Part shown: positions 7,104-13,889 of the stretch, piece after piece | How positions within the stretch are numbered: the first letter of the stretch is position 1 | Layout: every line of letters begins with the position of its first letter | Source of the DNA: an uncultured bacterium | GTDB taxonomy: Bacteria; Chloroflexota; Anaerolineae; J036; Brachytrichaceae | Direction of reading: 5' to 3' | Length of the DNA stretch: 39,465 bases | NCBI GenBank assembly: GCA_903921365.1 | Contig: CAIXPS010000381.1 | Span: forward strand, 1 to 39,465 | Notes under the pieces: model-generated | Database searches by the model: none | What the model was told of the DNA's origin: nothing | What the model saw: the letters and a program-made list of their open reading frames with translations, nothing else | Translations under genes and position numbers: made by a program

Positions 7104-9263
7104 TCACCATGTCAATTCCCACGCCACGGCGGTTTGGGGCGCGAAGGTCACGGTGCGATGGAACCGGGCGCCAACGGTTTCAGCAGGGGCATCCACCTCG
7201 TCAGGAAAATGAACAGTGAGTTGCGCGTTATCAAAGTCGATGTCATGGTCCCGGCGGTCGAAGTGCAACAACGCCCGCACTTCGGCATCGCTCACGTTGG
7301 CGAAAAGCATCACCATACGATGTTCGCCGCGGATCACCCACGCGCCGGTAAGCACCGCGTCGGTCGTGACCCGGCACTCGCCATACCATTTCCAGTCGGC
7401 TGTAACCTGTGGAAGTTGGCCTTCAAATTTCGGCGGGCGCAGCATCTCGCCGGCGCTAAAGTAGCGCGACAACCCATTGCGCAGCCGGATGACCCGCCGC
7501 AGGAAGACAGCGACATCGGGCTGGTCGATGACAGCCGGTGCGAACCAGCCGATCTGTTCGCCAAAGATGTACTGCTGCGCGGCCTTCATGCGCTGCGCCA
7601 GCGCATCGCCGCTGTAGGATCGCCCGAACGTCAGGATTAGTCCGCCGTACACTGCCTGAAACGCGGGAACCATAGTGTCGTGTTGCCAGTGCCACGTGAG
7701 GTATCCATCGAACTGGCGGATGAACCCCTCCGCGTTACACTCGGTCGTTAGCATTCGCCCAGGCGGGAGCGCCTGCCGGATGCGATCAATCATGTCCCAG
7801 TACCCTTCGTTCCACCAGTGCCCGCCGCCCAGCGGGTGGCCGTGCGACGGATCGACGCACAACACCGGCTTCGCCGCCGCAACCTGATCGATGTACACGC
7901 CGTCTGCGCCGATGGCGTTGATCAGCCGCAGCGTGATCTCGCGCACGCGCTCCTGCCATAACTCGGTCGTAGGGCACATCACGGCCAGCGTCACCGGGCT
8001 GCCGTCCGCCTCGATGCTGCCGTACCGTTCAACAAATGGCTTGCCGTCCATATCTTTCGTCGCGGCAGGCAACGCCAACCGCGTGAACTCAAAATCTTCG
8101 GCGCCGCGGTCGCGCGTGTCCCACAGTCGCCCATTGATATAGGGCATACTGGCGACACCCCACTGGTGCAGTTCCCTGATGACGTCTGCGAAGCCCGTCT
8201 TTTCGGGAAAGTAATGGGGATAGTCGTTGTCAAAGGGGATCTGATGCCAGTTGTACCAGTGCACCGCGACCGTCACACCCATGTACTCGCGGAAGCGCCG
8301 GATGGCCTGAACGTTTTCGCCGGGTTCGTAGTTGATCTGAAGCCACGCCCCCACTTCGCGCATCCACATTGGCGTGTCCTCACGCGGTCGGACGGGCCAC
8401 CAGCGCGCATTCTGGGCGCACCACCGGCGGTATATCTGCGCCGCATCAAACCAGTCGCCGCGTAACAACTGCCAGCATGCCTCGCCGCTGAAACGGAACC
8501 CGTTGCCAGGGCGCAACAACTCGGGTGCAGGGATGTCGTATTGCAGTGTGACAGTGTGCGTCTCCGGATCGCTCAACGCGCGCAACTCCTTGGCGCTGCC
8601 AAATGGGTCATGCGCGCCCAGGTACAGTCCCCCGGCTTCTGCCCCTTCAGCGTATGCGGCCATAAACTGCATGCTGCACCAGGCCTGCCCATACGGCTGG
8701 TCATACTTCCAACTCTCGTCCCACGCATTACGCTTCAGCTCCCCTGGGCCGCTCGGGATAAAAACAACGGCGCGCCCGTCGAACTTACGCAACGCTGCCT
8801 GCGGGAAGATGACGCGTCTCACACTGCAAGGCGAAAGGCTGTTCGTCGCTGTCATCGTCCAGTTCAGCATATGATGCTGCGCGTCCATCGTCGCGTGCAG
8901 CCATACGTTTAATCGCCCCAGCCGTTCATCGAGCGGTTCGCTCCACTTCAACGTGATCCCACCAGCCGCCTTGCGCAGTTCAGTCTGACCCCAGCCAGCA
9001 TCGGCGCTGATAGGCAGATCATCGTCGCCGTTGAAAAGCGTGATGACGAACAACGGCGCAGGCGTGGCTGCAAGCATTTCGCGTTGCAGGCGCAGGTCAT
9101 ACAGGCTGCGGATGCTGATACCCGCATCCGCTTGCTCAAACGCAATCGCCAGATCGCCGCACACGCAGGTTGACCAGTCAGGAGGCAGCAGACCGTCAGG
9201 GGCGAGCGTGTGCTGCCACTGCGCGATGCGATCGGACTTGCGGCGGGGTTTTGGCTGGCTCAT
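7104..9263 (-). CDS. Large TIM-barrel glycoside-hydrolase-like protein (DUF6259-like)
   Basis: A 719-residue protein without a signal peptide, so probably cytoplasmic. The central part reads like a (beta/alpha)8 glycosidase barrel: 'VTVAVHWYNWHQIPFDNDYPH', 'ADGVYIDQVAAAKPVLCVDP', 'GRMLTTECNAEGFIRQFDGY' and 'LTWHWQHDTMVPAF'. The Asp in VYIDQV and the Glu in TTECNAEG sit where clan-D-like glycosidases have catalytic residues, but I cannot assign them. This pattern recalls the DUF6259 family, whose substrates are not characterised. The N-terminal third is beta-rich and the C-terminus ends in a predicted beta domain. It starts six bases after the GH10-like gene, so the two are translationally linked. 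Last gene of a minus-strand operon. Confidence 0.7.
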   Translation of the reverse strand: MSQPKPRRKSDRIAQWQHTLAPDGLLPPDWSTCVCGDLAIAFEQADAGISIRSLYDLRLQREMLAATPAPLFVITLFNGDDDLPISADAGWGQTELRKAAGGITLKWSEPLDERLGRLNVWLHATMDAQHHMLNWTMTATNSLSPCSVRRVIFPQAALRKFDGRAVVFIPSGPGELKRNAWDESWKYDQPYGQAWCSMQFMAAYAEGAEAGGLYLGAHDPFGSAKELRALSDPETHTVTLQYDIPAPELLRPGNGFRFSGEACWQLLRGDWFDAAQIYRRWCAQNARWWPVRPREDTPMWMREVGAWLQINYEPGENVQAIRRFREYMGVTVAVHWYNWHQIPFDNDYPHYFPEKTGFADVIRELHQWGVASMPYINGRLWDTRDRGAEDFEFTRLALPAATKDMDGKPFVERYGSIEADGSPVTLAVMCPTTELWQERVREITLRLINAIGADGVYIDQVAAAKPVLCVDPSHGHPLGGGHWWNEGYWDMIDRIRQALPPGRMLTTECNAEGFIRQFDGYLTWHWQHDTMVPAFQAVYGGLILTFGRSYSGDALAQRMKAAQQYIFGEQIGWFAPAVIDQPDVAVFLRRVIRLRNGLSRYFSAGEMLRPPKFEGQLPQVTADWKWYGECRVTTDAVLTGAWVIRGEHRMVMLFANVSDAEVRALLHFDRRDHDIDFDNAQLTVHFPDEVDAPAETVGARFHRTVTFAPQTAVAWELTW

Positions 9264-9269
9264 CGTAGT

Positions 9270-10784
9270 TCAAGTGCGCAGCGGGAACTCGTTTCGCAAC
9301 GCTACGATCGCATCGAAAGCGGGTTTGGGGACGCCAGCGCGATTGACCACGCCTGATCCATCGATAAACGCGCGGCTATCATCCAAATCCCAGTAGTTGA
9401 GTGCGCGCACGCCTTTACGCGCCGAGGCAATGGTGTACCACATGCGCAGCCAGTCGGCCTGCAGCGCCTCGCTCCACGGCCCGCGCCACCCGCCGCCCGG
9501 GGTGATCTGCCCGGTTTCAATCTTCTGCGCAGCGCTGACCAGGCCGGGCGTGCCCATCTCGGTAATCCAGATGTCCTTGCCAAAGGCCAGGTACCGGTCA
9601 AGCTGGTCGGCGCACTCCATCAGATCGCGTCCCGGCAGGTAGTATTGCAACCCGATGCCCTCGTACGGCACGTTGCGCTCGTTCAGATATTCGAGGAAGG
9701 TCAGAGGCGTGTCGCTCGCGGGCGGGAGATCCACAGGCAGCCACGAGCTGCGCCGATCGTTCGAAGCCGCATAGTCGCCCCAGATGCAGCAGTTGTTGAT
9801 CACCCGCGGTGCGCCCGGATCGAGCGCGCCCACTACCTCATTAACCAGCCGCGTCACCTGGAGTCGCTGGTAGCGCGACCAGTTAAACGGGTTGCCAAAA
9901 GACCAGTCGTGGTTTTCGTTGACTGTCTCCCATGCCGAGATGCGTCCCTTATAGCGCCCGACGAGCGCCTGCGTCCACTGCTCGACGGCAGTGAGTTGCT
10001 CGCGGAAGTTAAGGTCGCGCAACCACTGTGGAGCGCCGCCGATGCCGAGCCAGACGATGGCAAAGCTTTTGACAACCAGCTTGCGCTCCTCGGCCCATTC
10101 CAGCATCTCGTCTAACACGTCCCAGCGGTACTTCCACTGCACGGGCTCGATCCAGCGCCAGAAGTTGGGCAGCGTCATCGCCTCACACACGGGCAGCAAC
10201 ACCTCACGAGCCGGCAGCGCGCGGGCGAAGTTGGGTGGGGCGCCGTCTGTCGGCCAGTCCGGGCCGACGCCAATCGACCACTGCCCCAATCGTTCGCCAA
10301 AGGTGATCGAGCCGGAGAGTAACGCCTTGCGCCCGCCTGTGGCACGCAATGCCTTCCGCGACGCGGCATACTCGATATCGTCGCCGGCACGGATGGCCTG
10401 CAGGAATGCGCCGGCAAAGTCACCCTGCGCAAAGAGATCGCGCGCGGTGGTCAGCGCAACAAAATCGCCGTCGCTCAGCCTGGCATTCTTCAGGCGGCGC
10501 TCGCACCGCTTGAGGCGGCAATGGATGGCCTCGATCAACAGGTTCGGCGCGGCGTCGCCCGGCATATAACCTTCGTCATTGTTATCGATCACCACATCTA
10601 GGTCGCCATAGGCGGAGCCAAACGTGGCGCGCACGATATACGGCGGTCGCGCCACAGTGTCGATCTGCAGCCAGCGTCCGCTCGAAACGCGCGTCTTCAA
10701 CGCCCGGCGTCCCATATCGGTAAGGTAGGCGGAGCGGAATTCAATCCCGTTGGGCAATGTCAGATCGAAATTGAGCGTCGACAT
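9270..10784 (-). CDS. GH10-like glycoside hydrolase, cytoplasmic
   Basis: A 504-residue protein. The C-terminal 300 residues carry the GH10 (endo-xylanase family) active-site pattern: 'ISAWETVNENHDW' with Glu290 as predicted acid/base (GH10 consensus WDVVNE) and 'DIWITEMGTP' with Glu409 as predicted nucleophile (consensus TELD). The N-terminal 150 residues form a separate beta-rich domain beginning MSTLNFDLTLPNG, which may be carbohydrate-binding. There is no signal peptide, unlike most secreted xylanases, so an imported oligosaccharide is the likelier substrate. Four bases separate it from the M42 gene upstream, and it is followed within six bases by the DUF6259-like gene. Exact substrate unknown. 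Confidence 0.8.
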   Translation of the reverse strand: MSTLNFDLTLPNGIEFRSAYLTDMGRRALKTRVSSGRWLQIDTVARPPYIVRATFGSAYGDLDVVIDNNDEGYMPGDAAPNLLIEAIHCRLKRCERRLKNARLSDGDFVALTTARDLFAQGDFAGAFLQAIRAGDDIEYAASRKALRATGGRKALLSGSITFGERLGQWSIGVGPDWPTDGAPPNFARALPAREVLLPVCEAMTLPNFWRWIEPVQWKYRWDVLDEMLEWAEERKLVVKSFAIVWLGIGGAPQWLRDLNFREQLTAVEQWTQALVGRYKGRISAWETVNENHDWSFGNPFNWSRYQRLQVTRLVNEVVGALDPGAPRVINNCCIWGDYAASNDRRSSWLPVDLPPASDTPLTFLEYLNERNVPYEGIGLQYYLPGRDLMECADQLDRYLAFGKDIWITEMGTPGLVSAAQKIETGQITPGGGWRGPWSEALQADWLRMWYTIASARKGVRALNYWDLDDSRAFIDGSGVVNRAGVPKPAFDAIVALRNEFPLRT

Positions 10785-10788
10785 AGCG

Positions 10789-11862
10789 TTACAGATCTCT
10801 CAGAGCGACATCCATCAGCTTGACGGTGTTGCGGTAGTCGCGCGGATCAAGCGCCGCGATGGGTGAATGGATGTACCGGCACGGCACTGAGACGGCCACA
10901 CTCGGCACGCCCTCGCGCGTGAGGTGAATACTGCCGGCATCGGTGCCGCCGATGCCGGGCTGTTTGAACTGGTGCGGGATGTCGTCGCGCTCGGCCACAG
11001 CGACCAGGTGATCGACCAGCCGCCGGTCGGCAATGGCGCTGCGATCCATGATACTGATCGCCGGCCCGTCTCCCAACCGCGTCGTCGGGCTGACATCCTT
11101 CTTTTTCGGCAGGTCGTCGCAGATCGTGCCTTCGAAGATAAAGGCGCAACTGGGATCGACGCGATGCGCCGCGACGCCCGCACCGCGCAGCCCGACCTCC
11201 TCCTGAACAGTGAACACGCCATACACATCGAAACCATAAGGTTTGCTCAGCAGCAAGTCGGTGAGCACAGAGCAACCCACGCGGTCGTCAAACGCCTTAC
11301 CCGTCACGAGCCGGCCGAGCTTGCGATATTCGGCCTGGAAGGCGCCATAAGTGCCGAGGGGCGCGACGCCCTCCGCTTCGCTTTTCGACGATGCGCCAAT
11401 GTCGATCACCAGCGATTCGCGCGACGCGGTGTGCTCGCGTTCGGAAGGTTTGACGTGGTGAATCGCCTTCACCCCGACGATGCCGAGCACCCTGTCGTTG
11501 CCAAGCTGCACGCGCAGCCCGGGCATGACGCGGTCGTCGATCCCGCCAACATAGCGGAACTTGAGACAACCATCGCTGGTGTGACCAGTGACCATGAAGC
11601 CGACCTCGTCCATGTGCGCTGCGAGCATGACGCGCGGTTCCGCGGCCGCGGTCGCGGCGCTCGGCGCGGCGGTATGAAGCTCCGTCAGCAGTGCTGATAT
11701 GCGTCTCGTGCCCTTTGCCTTCGCCTTGAACGCGATCACATTGCCCATCGTGTCCACCGTGACATCATCAACGTGGGGTTTCACCGCGTCGATGATGATA
11801 TCCCGCACGGCATCTTCATTTCCCGACACACCAAAAGCGTTTGAAAGTTTTTCCAGAATCAT
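10789..11862 (-). CDS. M42-family metallopeptidase (glutamyl aminopeptidase/endoglucanase-type)
   Basis: A cytoplasmic dinuclear metal aminopeptidase of 357 residues, FrvX/CelM/PepA-type fold. Predicted metal ligands and catalytic residues are visible as LAAHMDEVG (His, Asp), 'GKAFDDRVG' (bridging Asp), 'VQEEVGLRGA' (catalytic Glu and ligand Glu), 'FIFEGT' and 'CRYIHSP' (final His). 'GVSGNEDAVRD' at the N-terminus is the family start, so the ATG at 11862 is preferred over one at 11931. The upstream 23 residues are an artefact of the heptamer repeat. M42 proteins often form 12-subunit particles that trim small peptides; some were annotated as glucanases. Second M42 gene in tandem, paralogous to the one just upstream. 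Confidence 0.92.
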   Translation of the reverse strand: MILEKLSNAFGVSGNEDAVRDIIIDAVKPHVDDVTVDTMGNVIAFKAKAKGTRRISALLTELHTAAPSAATAAAEPRVMLAAHMDEVGFMVTGHTSDGCLKFRYVGGIDDRVMPGLRVQLGNDRVLGIVGVKAIHHVKPSEREHTASRESLVIDIGASSKSEAEGVAPLGTYGAFQAEYRKLGRLVTGKAFDDRVGCSVLTDLLLSKPYGFDVYGVFTVQEEVGLRGAGVAAHRVDPSCAFIFEGTICDDLPKKKDVSPTTRLGDGPAISIMDRSAIADRRLVDHLVAVAERDDIPHQFKQPGIGGTDAGSIHLTREGVPSVAVSVPCRYIHSPIAALDPRDYRNTVKLMDVALRDL

Positions 11863-11873
11863 GTCTTTTTCGG

Positions 11874-11936
11874 AGAGATTGGAGATTAGAGATTGGAGAT
11901 TTACGGAACTCGCCAAATCTCCAATCTCCAATCTCT
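11874..11936. repeat. Inverted heptanucleotide tandem repeats between the two M42 genes
   Basis: Four tandem RGAGATT heptamers (11874-11901: AGAGATT, GGAGATT, AGAGATT, GGAGATT) are followed by a 14-base spacer and three tandem AATCTCY heptamers (11916-11936), the complement of the first set. The transcript could fold into a hairpin of up to about 21 paired bases. The array fills the gap between two co-directional paralogues and lies 12 bases from the downstream ATG. The same heptamer recurs at 17050-17098. Confidence 0.9.
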
Positions 11937-11954
11937 CTTCTCCGCTCCCCGTTC

Positions 11955-13013
11955 TTAAATCTCCTCTGCCAGGTCCGCCGCAAAATGAGCCATCAAGCGA
12001 CCCACGCGTTCAACGTCCTTTACATTCACCGTCTCGACGGGCGAGTGCATGTAGCGCAACGGCAGGCTGATTAATGCCGTCGGGACGCCGGAGCGGCTGA
12101 CCTGAATCGGCCATGCATCCGTCCCGCCGCCGATATCGGGCTCGACCTGATAGCTCATGTCGAGCTTCTTCGCCAGATCCATCAACCGCTTGCCCATCTT
12201 CGGATGGTAGTTCGGGCCGATTGCGATAGCCGGCCCCTTGCCCAGTTCGAGATGCGACGAGTCGTCATGCTGGTCGGCAAAGGTGACATCGATGGCGATG
12301 GCGGCGTCGGGCTGGATGCCATACGCGCTGGTGGTCGCGCCGGCGAAAGAGGTTTCCTCACCCGCAGTCGCAACCGCAACCACATCCCACGAATGCTTCA
12401 GGCGCTGTAACTCATCGAGGCACACGATCATCGTTGCCACTGAAGCGCGGTCATCCATCGACTTGCCGGTGAATAGGTCGCCGCGCAGTCGCACCGTTTC
12501 GATGTCAAATGACACCAGATCGCCCACCTGGATATCGCGCGCAGCCTGCGCCGCGGTCAAGCCCACATCCACAAACAGGTCATCGATGCCGACCACCTTG
12601 TCGCGTTTGTCGGCCGGGAGAACGTGCGGCGGGCGCGATGCAATCAGACCCGGTATCGGGCCGGACGCATCAGCGTCGCGCCCCACCGGATGCACCAGCA
12701 CACGCTGACCGAGCAGGATGCGCGGGTCGGTTCCGCCAACGCGCGCGACGCGCAGAAACCCCTTCTCGATGCCTGTGACCATCATGCCGATCTCATCGAC
12801 ATGTGCGGCCAGCATCAGGCGTTTCGCGCGCGGCGCGTTCCGAAGCGGGGCGCCTCCCCACTTCACGCCAATTACACTGCCGACTTTGCTGACGCTGACC
12901 TCATCGACCAGCGGCGCGAAGAGCGTCTTGATCAACTCGTGAATCTGTGATTCATTGCCGCTCAAGCCAACGGCGTTCGTGAGTGTTTTGATCAGTTCTG
13001 CGGTTTGGATCAT
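11955..13013 (-). CDS. M42-family metallopeptidase (first of two)
   Basis: A second M42 protein, 352 residues from the ATG at 13013. Predicted ligands and catalytic residues are LAAHVDEIG, 'GKSMDDRAS', 'ATAGEETSFAGA' (catalytic Glu), 'AIDVTF' and 'RYMHSP'. It differs from its neighbour by an Asp where the neighbour has the Glu of FEGT, a difference also seen among characterised M42 ligand sets. The N-terminal 'LTNAVGLSGNESQIHELIKT' fits the family. The start at 13013 is preferred over 13043 because a TATACT box (13021-13026, minus strand) ends seven bases before it, suggesting a leaderless transcript. Head of the operon with the second M42, GH10-like and DUF6259-like genes. Confidence 0.9.
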   Translation of the reverse strand: MIQTAELIKTLTNAVGLSGNESQIHELIKTLFAPLVDEVSVSKVGSVIGVKWGGAPLRNAPRAKRLMLAAHVDEIGMMVTGIEKGFLRVARVGGTDPRILLGQRVLVHPVGRDADASGPIPGLIASRPPHVLPADKRDKVVGIDDLFVDVGLTAAQAARDIQVGDLVSFDIETVRLRGDLFTGKSMDDRASVATMIVCLDELQRLKHSWDVVAVATAGEETSFAGATTSAYGIQPDAAIAIDVTFADQHDDSSHLELGKGPAIAIGPNYHPKMGKRLMDLAKKLDMSYQVEPDIGGGTDAWPIQVSRSGVPTALISLPLRYMHSPVETVNVKDVERVGRLMAHFAADLAEEI

Positions 13014-13020
13014 ATTGCTG

Positions 13021-13026
13021 AGTATA
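13021..13026 (-). promoter_or_regulatory. Candidate -10 box of the M42 operon (leaderless geometry)
   Basis: TATACT on the minus strand ends seven bases before the ATG at 13013. Transcription would begin at or next to the start codon. No convincing -35 hexamer is visible. Confidence 0.4.
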
Positions 13027-13047
13027 TCTGAGAGCGCGCGCATCCCA

Positions 13048-13053
13048 TATAAT
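13048..13053 (+). promoter_or_regulatory. Candidate -10 box of the STAND regulator gene (leaderless geometry)
   Basis: An exact TATAAT ends eight bases before the ATG at 13062. There is no Shine-Dalgarno sequence in the eight bases between, so the mRNA probably lacks a leader. It is divergent from and 22 bases away from the -10 box of the M42 operon. Confidence 0.5.
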
Positions 13054-13061
13054 CATTTTCT

Positions 13062-13889
13062 ATGCCGACAAGCTCCCCTTTTGGACAATGGTTACGGCAG
13101 CGGCGCAAAGAGCGCGAGTTAACTCAGGCTGAACTTGCAAAGCAGGTAAGCTGCGCTGCTGACACAATAAAGAAAATTGAGGCCGGGTCGTTGAAACCAT
13201 CCAAGCAACTGGCCGAGTTGCTGGCGGGTTGCCTGAATCTCCCGGTCAGCGAGTATCCGGCGTTTGTCGACTTCGCGCGCGGTGTGACGCACAACCCAGT
13301 GTTTGACCCCGCGCCGAGTGCGCCACCGCCGCAATCCGCTCAGTCAGCCTTTCATGCTCCTGCGCCAATAACATCGCTGGTGGGGCGGGCGCGGGAAGTG
13401 CAGGCGGCTGTGCGCCTGCTGCGACAACCGTCCAAGCGCCTTCTCACATTGCACGGGCCGCCCGGTGTAGGCAAGACGCGCCTCAGCCTCGCAATCGCGT
13501 CGGCACTGCAGAGCGAGTTCACACATGGCGTCTATTTCGTCCCGCTCGCGCCGATTAGCGACATGAACATGGTGCTGCCCGCGATTGTGGCCGTTCTGCG
13601 CGTGCGCGAGTCGCCGGGCGAGTCGATGCTCGAAACAGCGCAGGCATGGCTGCACGACAAGCGCCTGTTGCTGGTGCTCGATAACTTCGAGCAGGTGATG
13701 GGCGCAGCAGGGGTGGTGCAGCAATTACTGGCCGACGCACCAGGGGTGAAGGCGATGGTGAGCAGCCGTGAGTTGCTCAAACTATATGGCGAGGTCGGCT
13801 TCTCGGTGGGGCCGCTTGAAGTCCCTGCCGTCGCTGACACTCTCAGGGACGCAGCCATCGAACGCGTTAGCGCAGTACCCGGCGGTTGA
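13062..13889 (+). CDS. STAND-type regulator, N-terminal half (XRE HTH + NTPase), interrupted by frameshift
   Basis: A 275-residue reading frame. Residues 8-60 are an XRE/Cro helix-turn-helix ('LTQAELAKQVSCAADTIKKI'). A linker rich in Pro/Ala follows, then the NB-ARC-like NTPase with Walker A GPPGVGKT (132-139) and Walker B LLLVLDNFE (202-210), and 'AMVSSREL' near residue 227. The frame ends at a TGA at 13887 in a region where homologues continue with ALAQYPAVxLF. That sequence is present here one frame over (from 13864), so the gene is one protein split by a +1 shift (one extra base or two missing bases) between about 13801 and 13863. Family members are transcriptional or signalling ATPases with TPR sensors. 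Confidence 0.85.
   Translation: MPTSSPFGQWLRQRRKERELTQAELAKQVSCAADTIKKIEAGSLKPSKQLAELLAGCLNLPVSEYPAFVDFARGVTHNPVFDPAPSAPPPQSAQSAFHAPAPITSLVGRAREVQAAVRLLRQPSKRLLTLHGPPGVGKTRLSLAIASALQSEFTHGVYFVPLAPISDMNMVLPAIVAVLRVRESPGESMLETAQAWLHDKRLLLVLDNFEQVMGAAGVVQQLLADAPGVKAMVSSRELLKLYGEVGFSVGPLEVPAVADTLRDAAIERVSAVPGG

Noticed and set aside
11874-11936. CRISPR array
   Set aside because: Units are 7 bases with no spacers and inverted halves; this is a tandem repeat, not a repeat-spacer array.
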